Assembly (NCBI RefSeq): GCF_964340835.1
Contig: NZ_OZ204251.1
DNA: 64,000 nucleotides
Source: Bombilactobacillus bombi
Lineage (GTDB): Bacteria > Bacillota > Bacilli > Lactobacillales > Lactobacillaceae
Reading direction: 5' to 3' (one strand)
This document shows, piece by piece, positions 51,669 to 60,885 of this stretch (its first letter is position 1; the number at the start of each line of letters is the position of its first letter). The notes below the pieces were generated by a model. That model was not told the DNA's origin. It saw nothing but the letters and a program-made list of their open reading frames with translations, and made no database searches. The translations under genes were made by a program, and so were the position numbers.

Positions 51669-53615
51669 TTACCAAATATTAACACGTTTATCAGGATCTA
51701 ACCACATACCATCTTTTTCAGTAATATTAAAAGTAGTATAAAAGTCATCCATATTTTGTGCTTGCACATTAGCTCTGAGAGGTGATGGTGCATGCACATC
51801 AATACTTAAAAACATTTCCATTAATTGTTGCGTCGATTTAGTCCGCCAAATACGTGCCCAATTAATAAAGAATTCTTTCAAATCAACATCAGCTTCAGAC
51901 TTAGCTGCTTCTAAAGCACAACTTAATCCACCGGCATCAGCAACATTTTCACTAACAACTAATTTGCCATTAACTTTACCACCAGCAAATTCAACACCTT
52001 CAAATTCATCAATCATTGCCTGCGTTAGCTCTTTAAAAGTTGCATAATCTTCATCTGTCCACCAATTATTCATATTACCAAACTCATCAAATTGTGCACC
52101 ATTATTATCAAAGCCGTGCGAAATTTCATGTGCTATCACAGCTCCAATACCACCATAATTCGCACTAGCTGATTGTTCTAAGCTATAAAATGGAGCTTGT
52201 AAAATCGCTGCCGGAAAAGTGATATCGTTACGTGAAGGATCATAACAAGCATTAACTAAATGGCCTGGCATTGCCCATTCATCACGATCCACTGGTCGAT
52301 GATATTTAGCAAAATTATCCGCAATTATGATTTGATTAATAGCTTGGACATTACTAAATAAAGATTGATCACTATCTACTGTAAATTTTTGATAAATGGG
52401 ATTCACCTGATCAGGATAGCCAATTTTCAGTACCATTTTATCTAATTTTACAATTGCTTTTTGCTTCGTAGCAGTACTTAACCATGTATTACTGTTAATT
52501 CGTTGTTGATAAATACTAATCATTTTGTGAATCATCTGTTCCACATCAGATTTAGCTTTTGCTCCAAAATATTTTTCTCCATAATATTTACCAACTACTT
52601 CACTAAAAGTCGAACTCGTCAGATTATACGCTTGCTTAATTGGTGCTGACAATTCTTGGCTACCATTTAATGCTAAACTATATTGACCAGCAAGTTCACG
52701 CAATTGCTGGCTTAAAAGTGAACTAGCACTGTAAACATATTGAACCAAAGACCAGTCTTTCAAATTGGCAAAAGTCTCAGCATTGACAATTTTAGTAAAG
52801 TTTTGATAATAACGTGGCTCTGTGACAATTACCTGTTCAACTTGATCGTCAACTGCTTGATTAATCAATTTAGCAAAATCAATTTGACCACCTTGACTAG
52901 CAAAGTCAGCCATTGGTTGGGGATTATACATTTTGACATAATCTGCTTGTTCTTCAGCACTTTTAACATAATCAACTAAAGAACGATCAAAAGCCAAAGC
53001 TCCGTGGACAATTTGTTGAGCTTGTTCTTGTGATTCACCAATTTTTTTTAATAATTGGACAGCCACTTGCTGATAAATTTGCAATAGTTGCTCACCACTA
53101 GGATTATCTTGATAATAACTCGTATCAGGTAAAATTAAACCAGGAGCAGCAGCATAGACAACATTTTTACTAGTGTCTTTCATATCTGCGTCTACACCTA
53201 TACCAAATGGTAATGGATACCCCTTTTGCAACCATTGTGGAATTTGTTGGATAAAATCAGCAAAGTTCGTAAGCTGTTTAATCTCGGTATAACCGGTTGT
53301 TGCTGGAGCAAAACCATCCTGGTTCCGACGCTCAAAATTCGCGGCTACTTGATAAAAACGAACTGCAACAGACATCAGCTCATTGTTCGGTTCTTTCTTA
53401 CCAGTTGCAAAGTCCGCAAAATCTTGCATTAACTGCTCTTCAATTTCTAAAGCTAAATCAGAAAAACCACCTGTGCGGGATTTATCCGCTGGAATTTGTG
53501 CCGTTTTTAACCATTTGCCATTTACTGCTAAATATAAGTTATCTTGATAGCTAGCAATTGCTCCTTGAGTTGTATCACCCGTACCACCAACAATCTTTGC
53601 ATTTCTATGCTGCAT
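51669..53615 (-). CDS. pepO: M13 neutral endopeptidase PepO
   Basis: A zinc metallopeptidase of about 648 residues. The HEISH zinc motif lies at residues 496-500, the third ligand in SENVADAGG about 60 residues later, with NAYYD-like substrate-binding text (NACYDPSRNDITFPAAIL) before it. There is no signal peptide, so it is cytosolic, as other lactic-acid-bacterial PepO enzymes are, and cleaves medium-size peptides. ATG 53615 follows GGAGG by 7 nt; an ATG at 53639 lies upstream of that site. It is monocistronic. Confidence 0.94.
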   Translation of the reverse strand: MQHRNAKIVGGTGDTTQGAIASYQDNLYLAVNGKWLKTAQIPADKSRTGGFSDLALEIEEQLMQDFADFATGKKEPNNELMSVAVRFYQVAANFERRNQDGFAPATTGYTEIKQLTNFADFIQQIPQWLQKGYPLPFGIGVDADMKDTSKNVVYAAAPGLILPDTSYYQDNPSGEQLLQIYQQVAVQLLKKIGESQEQAQQIVHGALAFDRSLVDYVKSAEEQADYVKMYNPQPMADFASQGGQIDFAKLINQAVDDQVEQVIVTEPRYYQNFTKIVNAETFANLKDWSLVQYVYSASSLLSQQLRELAGQYSLALNGSQELSAPIKQAYNLTSSTFSEVVGKYYGEKYFGAKAKSDVEQMIHKMISIYQQRINSNTWLSTATKQKAIVKLDKMVLKIGYPDQVNPIYQKFTVDSDQSLFSNVQAINQIIIADNFAKYHRPVDRDEWAMPGHLVNACYDPSRNDITFPAAILQAPFYSLEQSASANYGGIGAVIAHEISHGFDNNGAQFDEFGNMNNWWTDEDYATFKELTQAMIDEFEGVEFAGGKVNGKLVVSENVADAGGLSCALEAAKSEADVDLKEFFINWARIWRTKSTQQLMEMFLSIDVHAPSPLRANVQAQNMDDFYTTFNITEKDGMWLDPDKRVNIW

Positions 53616-53697
53616 AATCTTGCCTCCTAATTGTCTCATTGAAGATATTTTATCATTTTACTTAGTTTAAAACTGATTAAAGCTCTAAATGATATAC

Positions 53698-53728
53698 AAG
53701 AAGCAGGACAAAATGTCCTGCTTCTTTA
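53698..53728 (-). terminator. Terminator of the stress-protein/ligase operon
   Basis: A perfect 13-bp stem (53698-53710 with 53714-53726) with a 3-nt loop; the minus strand continues into T-containing sequence. Confidence 0.8.
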
Positions 53729-53746
53729 ATTTATAATTAAAATGGA

Positions 53747-54220
53747 TTATCTAGCAACAATTACACTCACAGGTGATTTTTCAATGATACCTTCAGCTTG
53801 AGAACCGATAGTTTTTCCTAAAACCTTTTTAGTTTCAGAACCCACAACTACCAAATCAGGTTTAAAATCTGGGATAACTTCTTCTAAAATTGCCTTATTA
53901 GGTGTACCTTCAGTCAAGATTGGTTTGACATTTTCCACGCCAAATTCCTTGGCTTTTTTGACATAAGTTAATAAATCATGTGAAGCTTCTAAGCGCTTAT
54001 CATCCATTGATGCTGGCGATAAGCTCTCAAACACATTAATGTCTTTACTTTCCACAACTGTAACAATACCTAATGTTGCGTTAGACTTTTTGACAACGGT
54101 GCAGGCAAAGTCAAATGCTTGGTCCGAAGACGTAAAATCATCAACATCAATTGCTACTAACACTCTGTGTAAATGTATTTCATTAACATGGTAATCTTTT
54201 AGTTCTTGAACAGGTTCCAT
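53747..54220 (-). CDS. Universal stress protein (UspA family)
   Basis: A 157-residue UspA-fold protein. It has RVLVAIDVDDFTSSDQAFD at the N terminus and the ATP-binding-like C-terminal loop LVVVGSETKKVLGKTIGSQAEGIIEKSPVSVIVA (G-x2-G type pattern, altered in the first glycines). It lies 18 bp after the D-aspartate ligase gene on the same strand and shares its transcript. GGGAGG lies 7 nt before the ATG. A second Usp gene is at 62756. Confidence 0.9.
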   Translation of the reverse strand: MEPVQELKDYHVNEIHLHRVLVAIDVDDFTSSDQAFDFACTVVKKSNATLGIVTVVESKDINVFESLSPASMDDKRLEASHDLLTYVKKAKEFGVENVKPILTEGTPNKAILEEVIPDFKPDLVVVGSETKKVLGKTIGSQAEGIIEKSPVSVIVAR

Positions 54221-54238
54221 TATACTAACCTCCCTTAA

Positions 54239-55474
54239 CTATTTGAAATCTTGACCTTTATTCTCTTCAAAGTAACGTTTAAAGCGGCCACGATAGCGAT
54301 AAAACATATAACTCATTAATAAGAACCGCTTAAACCCCAAATCACCTTTAAAGAAAACCGTTGTGCCATACCGATCTTGACGTAATAATTCTAACGCTAC
54401 TTCTTTATATTGATTTTCTAAGGCATATTTTTTAAACACATGGACAGGCACACCAAGCCATAATTGATGTTGAGCTTTATTCTTATTACCATAAACGGTT
54501 GATTGTGCTTCTAGAGTTCCTGTAACATAATCATCAATAACATATTTGGCTAAATTATAACCATTAAGCGTTACAAAAAAGCTACTACGACCCTGACGTA
54601 AATTGATTTCAAACAACTTAAATTCATGATCACGATCATCATATTTCATATCAAAGTTGGCAAAACCAGTAAATTCAATATCTTCTAAAAATTTCTGAAT
54701 TAAGTCATATAATTTTTGATCATACTCAGGCAAAATAGCTACGTAATTCCCAATAGATGCCGGTGTAGGATCTTCTAATAAAGGATGTCCTAAACATAAC
54801 ATTTTGACGTGATGATTTTGATCAACATAAGCATTTAAGACCCGCATATGAGAATCATCACCGGGAATAAATTCTTGCAAAATTAAATCAGATTTATAAC
54901 CATGATCATAAATTTTACCAACAATATCTAAAAATTCGGCTTGTGAATGGATAGTAAAAGCCTTCTTACGACCTTCAAAATGAATATCGAGCCATTCTAC
55001 ACTATTAGCTGGTTTTAAAGCTACTGGATAGTCGAAAGGCACAGTTAAATTAGTTTGTTCTTGATACATCTTACGAGTAATAATCTTAGTTTGGGGATGC
55101 GGTAAATGATATTCATTACAAATTTGGTAAAAAGATTCTTTATTATTCAAACGGCGTAACAATTCATAGTCTACGTAAGGACAAATAAAAGTTTGCGATA
55201 GTTCTTCTTTGTGTTTAGCAATTAACTCCGCATAACCATCACCCATTGCTAATAAAATCACTGGCTCTGGATGGTTAGCATACTTTTGCGCAATGGAGCG
55301 CATAGTTTCAATAAAAGTAGGATCCTCCGCAAAACCATCATGCAGACTTACATTAATAATACGCGAATATTTAGTAGGAGCCAAAGGCATTTCTGCATAA
55401 GCTTGAACAGGTTGATGGGTTAATTCATAAAATGATCTAGCAAATCCATAAGCATTAATATCGCTACCTAGCAA
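54239..55474 (-). CDS. D-aspartate ligase, ATP-grasp (start codon unclear)
   Basis: An ATP-grasp ligase of about 411 residues or slightly more. LGSDINAYGFARSFYE at the N terminus, VALKPANSVEWLDIHFEGR, QEFIPGDDSHMRVLNAY, GHPLLEDPTPASIGNY and FEINLRQGRSSFFVTLNG closely resemble the Enterococcus faecium D-Asp ligase, which adds D-aspartate to the lysine of the peptidoglycan precursor. The open frame continues upstream of TTG 55474 (encoding FTPIL, the expected first strand) to a TGA at 55517-55519 without any NTG start. A good ribosome site, AAAGGA, lies just upstream of that TGA. Either a frameshift near the start or a non-standard start codon (ATC 55510) is implied. Confidence 0.85.
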   Translation of the reverse strand: MLGSDINAYGFARSFYELTHQPVQAYAEMPLAPTKYSRIINVSLHDGFAEDPTFIETMRSIAQKYANHPEPVILLAMGDGYAELIAKHKEELSQTFICPYVDYELLRRLNNKESFYQICNEYHLPHPQTKIITRKMYQEQTNLTVPFDYPVALKPANSVEWLDIHFEGRKKAFTIHSQAEFLDIVGKIYDHGYKSDLILQEFIPGDDSHMRVLNAYVDQNHHVKMLCLGHPLLEDPTPASIGNYVAILPEYDQKLYDLIQKFLEDIEFTGFANFDMKYDDRDHEFKLFEINLRQGRSSFFVTLNGYNLAKYVIDDYVTGTLEAQSTVYGNKNKAQHQLWLGVPVHVFKKYALENQYKEVALELLRQDRYGTTVFFKGDLGFKRFLLMSYMFYRYRGRFKRYFEENKGQDFK

Positions 55475-55600
55475 AATGGGAGTAAATTGGGGTACTTTCT
55501 GATTATCGATAAGAGTTCACATTCCTTTACAATGGTCTTCGCATCCCGTGCTTATTATAACAAATGTTTATTAATGACGAAATAAATTCCACAAACTCTA

Positions 55601-56878
55601 CTAAATCTTAAACTTTCTTAATGGTGTAGCAGCACCATAGCCAAAAACTTTTAAAGAATCACCAGCTTGATTAAGATTGATAACATATCCAGCAAATTCA
55701 CTGACTTCATCTTTTTTTCGATCCCAAGAACGATTATATTTAGTAGTTAAACTGTGCTTTTTACCCATTAAGGCTGAAACATTTAATAAAATATATTGAA
55801 TACCGTCAATTTTAAATTGATCTTCTACATGGCGATGACCACAAATATAGGCCACTACTTGCCCAGAAAGATTATTCGTAAAATCAAAATCAAGCGCTAA
55901 GGAGAAATTATTATCTTTATCTTGATGTTGCAGACTACCGCTTAATCCTTGATTGAAGGCTTTGAACAAGTCATGAACAGCCTTACCATTATATTGTAAT
56001 CCATTATGGCCCTTTACTGTCATTAAATTACCATGACCACAAACAATAATTTTTTTATTTGCTGACTGTTGTAAGATTTGAACAATTTCTTTTAGTTGTC
56101 CATTACGAACAGCTAAAGTCAACTTACTGTCATAAATTTTACGACCTTGAGCATCCAGGTGATACGGAACGTCAGTTGTATTAATAAATACAACTCGCAA
56201 ATTATTTTTATCAAAATAACTAACACCATAATTTGTCGATAACTTCTTTACCGAACGTTGTTGATACATTGTTTGCCAAATTAAATCTGCAAAGGTCTGG
56301 GCCGCAAAAGTTGCCTTTTTACTCAGAGTATGTTCATCATATTTATCATTGTCATCATGATTACCCTTAGTAATAAAGTATGGGCCAGTTTGCTGGGAAA
56401 AATAACGACTCACTTGAGCTAATAATTGCCGATCAGTCACAGCATCATCACTGCCATCAATGATATCACCAAGATGAGCCACAAAGTCTAAGTTTATCAA
56501 GTTAGGTAAGGTTAAAAATTCTCCAACATGTTGCAAACCATTAAATCCATAATAACTATGACTATCTGCAAATTTAATATGTGTATCTGTAATGACACCA
56601 AAGGTCAAGTCCTCATCTGCGACTAAAGTATTGACAAACTGGCTAAAACTACGCAAATAATCTTGTACAAAAGAGCGAATTTGCACCGGTACTGGCAAAA
56701 AATGTGCTTGATGCTGTTTACGATAATAAATTGCAGTACTATTTTGTGGCCATAAAATTTGTTGGTGCTTTTTGACCTGTAATAAATATGGTTGTTGTAA
56801 ATAGTTAACTCGATAAACACCTAATTTTTGTAAGGATGCAAATAAGATAGTTTGTAAACAATATTCCCAAAATCTCAT
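55601..56878 (-). CDS. Calcineurin-like metallophosphoesterase
   Basis: A 425-residue protein. A unique N-terminal region of about 90 residues precedes the phosphoesterase core: ITDTHIKF (D-x-H), LGDIIDG (GD), GNHDDND (GNHD), VCGHGN and CGHRH give the five dinuclear-metal motifs. The substrate is unknown; homologues cleave phosphodiesters or phosphoproteins. There is no signal peptide. GAGG lies 7 nt before the ATG; it is separated from the acetyltransferase upstream by a terminator-like hairpin. Confidence 0.88.
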   Translation of the reverse strand: MRFWEYCLQTILFASLQKLGVYRVNYLQQPYLLQVKKHQQILWPQNSTAIYYRKQHQAHFLPVPVQIRSFVQDYLRSFSQFVNTLVADEDLTFGVITDTHIKFADSHSYYGFNGLQHVGEFLTLPNLINLDFVAHLGDIIDGSDDAVTDRQLLAQVSRYFSQQTGPYFITKGNHDDNDKYDEHTLSKKATFAAQTFADLIWQTMYQQRSVKKLSTNYGVSYFDKNNLRVVFINTTDVPYHLDAQGRKIYDSKLTLAVRNGQLKEIVQILQQSANKKIIVCGHGNLMTVKGHNGLQYNGKAVHDLFKAFNQGLSGSLQHQDKDNNFSLALDFDFTNNLSGQVVAYICGHRHVEDQFKIDGIQYILLNVSALMGKKHSLTTKYNRSWDRKKDEVSEFAGYVINLNQAGDSLKVFGYGAATPLRKFKI

Positions 56879-56900
56879 TTTTGAGCCTCTTTATAAATAA

Positions 56901-56934
56901 GGGGATTGGAACACAATCATGTCCTAATCCCCCC
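56901..56934 (-). terminator. Terminator-like hairpin after the GNAT gene
   Basis: GGGGATT pairs with AATCCCC and the stem is extended by GG.ACA/TGTCC pairs (one wobble, one mismatch); the minus-strand tail is only moderately T-rich. Confidence 0.65.
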
Positions 56935-56955
56935 ATATTTAAGCATACGATTATC

Positions 56956-57477
56956 TCAGCGAATAAAACGTTGATAAGCAACTAATGGACGTTGCTGTGC
57001 ATCCCGAATAGTTCCGCACTTTTGAAAACCATTCTTTTCAATTACATGCTGCATTGCTAAATTATCAAAATGAGTATCAATTCGCACATCATGAATATTC
57101 AACGAAGCTGTAATAGATAGTAAATGTTGAATAAAAACAGAAGCTAGGCCTTCTCCTTGATGACCTTGAGCAATAGCAACACGATGAAAAATAGCATAGC
57201 GTTCTTGTGACTTAGGACTCCAACTGCCATCTTCAATTTGATCATAGCTTGATTCGCCTTGGTCTTCCAAAGCAGCTACACCAGCTATTTTATCATCTTT
57301 AATCAAAAAATAAGCAATTCCACGCTGGATATCACTACGCAAAATCTTTTGGTCGGGATATCCATCTTGCCAAAGATCTACGCCCCGTCCTTTTAAAACT
57401 TGCTTGGCTTCTTCAATAATTTCTACTACTTGATCTAATTCATCAGCTTGTACTTTACGTAAATATGTTACTGGCAT
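56956..57477 (-). CDS. GNAT-family N-acetyltransferase
   Basis: A 173-residue acetyltransferase. Motif A is HRVAIAQGHQGEGLASVFIQHL (acetyl-CoA pyrophosphate loop Q-G-x-G-x-A type) near residue 105, and the C-terminal IEKNGFQKCGTI is the standard later strand. The acceptor is unknown (RimI-like or small-molecule). GGAGG lies 8 nt before the ATG. It may be co-transcribed with the unknown gene at 57552. Confidence 0.9.
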   Translation of the reverse strand: MPVTYLRKVQADELDQVVEIIEEAKQVLKGRGVDLWQDGYPDQKILRSDIQRGIAYFLIKDDKIAGVAALEDQGESSYDQIEDGSWSPKSQERYAIFHRVAIAQGHQGEGLASVFIQHLLSITASLNIHDVRIDTHFDNLAMQHVIEKNGFQKCGTIRDAQQRPLVAYQRFIR

Positions 57478-57551
57478 AATACATCCCTCCTAAAAACAAA
57501 CACCGGGATATATTAGCGAATTAAATATTATTTTGCAAATAAAAAGACTCG

Positions 57552-58049
57552 TTAATTATTTTTCTGCCAATTATCTACAGCAGCTGCAGCCAGAGCAATT
57601 GATAAAACTGCATCTTGAGATAAATTATTACGCACATCCGCCATAATTGTGTTAGCTACCACTGCGCCAATCACTTCTAATGCATATTCAATTGTATGCA
57701 AATCGTTAGTAACATCGTATTGCCCACCAGCAAAGGGATGCTCATGATTATAAGTGAAGTTTATTTCACTCTTAGCAAAACTGCCATCAACGTGGTTCAC
57801 CAAAACTCGATCTTGTAATTTACTTAATGGTTGTTTATCGTTTTGCAGCGTTAATTGATGATCAGATTCATTTTCATAATATTGTTCTTCAGTCATTGTT
57901 AGATATTCTTGGACTGGGTGTCGCAAAATGGCCAAATCATCAATGATTTCATTAATTTTTTGGACGTCAAGTTGTGTCTTGTGTGCTACAATTTCGGAAA
58001 CATGATCTTCCAGCCAATCGGCCATTTGACTCACTGCTTCTGCTTGCAT
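57552..58049 (-). CDS. Hypothetical protein, 165 residues
   Basis: An acidic soluble protein with no recognised family. The first 60 residues look helical (AVSQMADWLEDHVSEIVAHK), the middle is polar with NFTYNHEHPFAGGQYDVTND, and the end is helical and alanine-rich (LSIALAAAAVDNW). GGGGAGG lies 8 nt before the ATG, supporting real translation. It lies between the acetyltransferase and a decayed region. Confidence 0.65.
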   Translation of the reverse strand: MQAEAVSQMADWLEDHVSEIVAHKTQLDVQKINEIIDDLAILRHPVQEYLTMTEEQYYENESDHQLTLQNDKQPLSKLQDRVLVNHVDGSFAKSEINFTYNHEHPFAGGQYDVTNDLHTIEYALEVIGAVVANTIMADVRNNLSQDAVLSIALAAAAVDNWQKNN

Positions 58050-58159
58050 AATAATTGCCTCCCCAAAATCTTTACTAGCAAATTATAACTGTTTTAGTAC
58101 TTACTTTCCAGTTTCTATCGTTTTTTATTTTGCAATTGCACTGTAATTACTGGCCCAAT

Positions 58160-58340
58160 TAATCAACCTGCAAACTATCCGGGATAAATAATTGTTTTAA
58201 TTGCTGATAAGTAGTTAGTTTTAAGGTTAATGGTGGTAATTAATCTTGAGGAAACCAACTCATATTAATAGTCTCGTTATTTTTTAGAAAATACTTGCGG
58301 AATATCTTTTTTTAAAGCAGTATCATAACTATCTATGAAA
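58160..58340 (-). pseudogene. Remnant of a NUDIX hydrolase C-terminus
   Basis: Between the 165-residue gene and the UvrA paralogue, the minus strand reads NNETINMSWFPQD, then LPPLTLKLTTYQQLKQL across an in-frame TAA, resembling the WFPxDELP C-terminal block of NUDIX hydrolases. Upstream text (KKDIPQVFSK) joins only after a one-base frameshift in an A-run near 58285, and there is no N-terminal Nudix box. It looks like a decayed tail of a deleted gene. Confidence 0.4.
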
Positions 58341-58341
58341 G

Positions 58342-60840
58342 TTAACGTTGATATTTATACCAATGCTTTTTTAAATATTGCAAAGTCAAACTATTTGGAT
58401 GCTTGATTAATTTTTTCGGCTGGCCAGCAGCCATGATTTGGCCACCTTGATTACCACCCTTGGGACCTAAATCAATCAAATAGTCCGCATTAGCCATAAT
58501 ATCTAAATCATGCGTAATAATAATTACTGTTGCTCCTTGAGCTTTTAAACGATTAATCACACCTAATAAAGTTTGAACATCTAGTGGATGTAAGCCAACC
58601 GACGGCTCATCAAAAACAAAAAGTGTGTGTGCCTGTTGTTTATTTAAATGTTTTACTAGTTTTAACCGTTGTGCTTCTCCACCGGATAAACTGGGCGTAC
58701 TTTCTCCCAAATGTAAATAACTTAATCCTACCTGCTGTAGCAAAACTAATTGGCGCTCAATTGCTGGAACTGAGGCAAATATCGGTAATGCTTCTTGAAC
58801 TGACAAGCCTAGGAGGTCAACAATACTAAAATTTTGCCATTTAATTTGCTGCACTTCGGGATTAAAACGTTGTCCATGGCAGACTGGACAAATTTCTTCC
58901 ATATCAGGTAAGTACTGAATGTCTAAAGTAATCGTACCTAATCCGCCACAATTAGGACAAGCACCTTGTTTATTATTGTAAGAAAAATAAGCTCGTCCAT
59001 AATGTTTTTGCTTAGCTAGTGGTACTTGAGCGAATAATTGCCGTAAATTATCCATAATATTTGTATAAGTAGCTACTGTAGAACGTGCATTCTTGCCAAT
59101 AGGAGCAGCATCAACACTAATAACTTGTTGTAAATTCGTTTGTAATTGAGTAACCTGTTTGGGCAGCGACGCTTGCTTAATTGCCGGCACCAAACTATCT
59201 AAAATCAAACTAGTTTTACCCGCTCCAGAAAAACCTGTAACTGCTGTAATTTGCTGTTCAGGCAGCTTAACTTGAACATTTTTTAAATTAAAATAATTTT
59301 CAACGGTAAAATCTGTAGTTATTGTTTGCTGAGCGGGTGAAGCTACTTTTTCATGCCAAATATTAGCAGTACCCGTAATAAAAGGTCCAATTAATGAGTT
59401 TTTATCATGTACTAAATCTTGGGGAGGTCCTTGACAAATAACTTGACCACCAGCAGCACCAGAACCTGGTCCCATTTCAATAACCCAATCAGCTGCAGCA
59501 ATAATATCAACATCATGATCTACTACCACTAATGAGTTTCCTTGAGCAATCAAACTGCGCAAAATTTTAATTAAGCCTTGAACATTATCCGGATGTAAAC
59601 CAATCGATGGCTCATCTAAAACATACAACACCCCTGTCGTTTGTGTCCGCAATGTTTTGGCTAATTGAATGCGTTGCAATTCACCCGTTGATAAGGTATT
59701 ACCACTGCGAGCTAAAGTAAGATAATCCAATCCTAATTCTAATAAGGGCCGCAAGTTATCCTGCAAATCTTCAAATAGAATTTTTGCCATTGCTTGCATA
59801 TTTGAAGGTAATTCTTGTTTAACAGTTTGTAACCACTGTGGTAATTGTCCTAAAGCCAATTCTGATACTTGAGCAATATTTAATTTTCCACTAAGTTGCG
59901 TCAATAATTGCGGATTTAAACGTGAACCATGGCAAGTTGGACAAATAGAAAAATGAAAAAATTGATTTAATTGTTTTTGAGCCCGCTCACTTAAAGATTT
60001 TTTAGTTGTGTCATATACTGCTTCATAAGCATTTTCATAAAGGGCTTTTTCCATATGAAACACTCGCCCCGTGGATGTATTCAAATCTATCGGATATTGT
60101 TTTTTGGCTCCATGCAAGACGATATCTTGTTCTTGCGCAGTTAAGTCCTTATATGGCACATCAATGCGTACCCCTAAAGTCTGAACTACCTTTGGCATAA
60201 AATTACGCCCTGGTAAATGCCATGAAGCCACAGCTCCTTCTTGTAAACTCAGATTAGGATCACCAATCAATTTATCGGGATTAATTTCTTGAACATGACC
60301 ACTCCCGTGACAAGTTGGACAAGCACCGCCAGCATTAAACGCAAAATCTTCGGCTGATTTAGCCATAAAATGAATTCCACAAACAGGGCAAGTCAATTGT
60401 CCCATACGTTCATCTGGCAAATCCATTACCTGGGCAATTTTAATATTGGGTTTTAGTCGATGTCCATTAGGACAAACCGGCGAACCTAAGCGAGAAAAAA
60501 TCAACCGCACTACATTAAAAATTTCACTCATAGAACCAACTGTGGAGCGTTCTGAAGGCACAGTCGGGCGTTGACGTAAAGCGATTGCTGCTGGGATATG
60601 GCGAACTTCTTGCACCTGAGAACGTTTAGCTTGATTAATTCTGCGTCTAGTATAAGTCGATAATGCTTCTAAATATCGCCGTGAACCTTCAGCATATAAA
60701 ATACCCATTGCTAAAGAACTCTTACCCGATCCCGACAACCCCGAAATAGCGACAAACTTATTCAAGGGAATTTGGACATTGATGTTTTTTAAATTATGGA
60801 CGCGACCGCCGATAACTTCAATTTTTTCTATAGATTGCAA
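58342..60840 (-). CDS. UvrA paralogue (UvrA2-like ABC ATPase)
   Basis: An 832-residue tandem ABC ATPase of the UvrA family, shorter than housekeeping UvrA (about 940). It has Walker A GLSGSGKSS and later GFSGAGKTS, signatures STGELQR and SGGEAQR, Walker B VLDEPSIGLHP and VFDEPSVGLHP, and zinc cysteine sets CPVC/CPTC and CPNC/CPVC. The missing length fits class II UvrA proteins, which lack the UvrB-binding insert and are linked to drug tolerance rather than core excision repair. No uvrB is adjacent. The start is TTG 60840, after AAGGAAG. Confidence 0.88.
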   Translation of the reverse strand: MQSIEKIEVIGGRVHNLKNINVQIPLNKFVAISGLSGSGKSSLAMGILYAEGSRRYLEALSTYTRRRINQAKRSQVQEVRHIPAAIALRQRPTVPSERSTVGSMSEIFNVVRLIFSRLGSPVCPNGHRLKPNIKIAQVMDLPDERMGQLTCPVCGIHFMAKSAEDFAFNAGGACPTCHGSGHVQEINPDKLIGDPNLSLQEGAVASWHLPGRNFMPKVVQTLGVRIDVPYKDLTAQEQDIVLHGAKKQYPIDLNTSTGRVFHMEKALYENAYEAVYDTTKKSLSERAQKQLNQFFHFSICPTCHGSRLNPQLLTQLSGKLNIAQVSELALGQLPQWLQTVKQELPSNMQAMAKILFEDLQDNLRPLLELGLDYLTLARSGNTLSTGELQRIQLAKTLRTQTTGVLYVLDEPSIGLHPDNVQGLIKILRSLIAQGNSLVVVDHDVDIIAAADWVIEMGPGSGAAGGQVICQGPPQDLVHDKNSLIGPFITGTANIWHEKVASPAQQTITTDFTVENYFNLKNVQVKLPEQQITAVTGFSGAGKTSLILDSLVPAIKQASLPKQVTQLQTNLQQVISVDAAPIGKNARSTVATYTNIMDNLRQLFAQVPLAKQKHYGRAYFSYNNKQGACPNCGGLGTITLDIQYLPDMEEICPVCHGQRFNPEVQQIKWQNFSIVDLLGLSVQEALPIFASVPAIERQLVLLQQVGLSYLHLGESTPSLSGGEAQRLKLVKHLNKQQAHTLFVFDEPSVGLHPLDVQTLLGVINRLKAQGATVIIITHDLDIMANADYLIDLGPKGGNQGGQIMAAGQPKKLIKHPNSLTLQYLKKHWYKYQR

Positions 60841-60885
60841 TTTCTTACTTCCTTAATGATTCATTAATTAAGCAAAATAGTCTCT

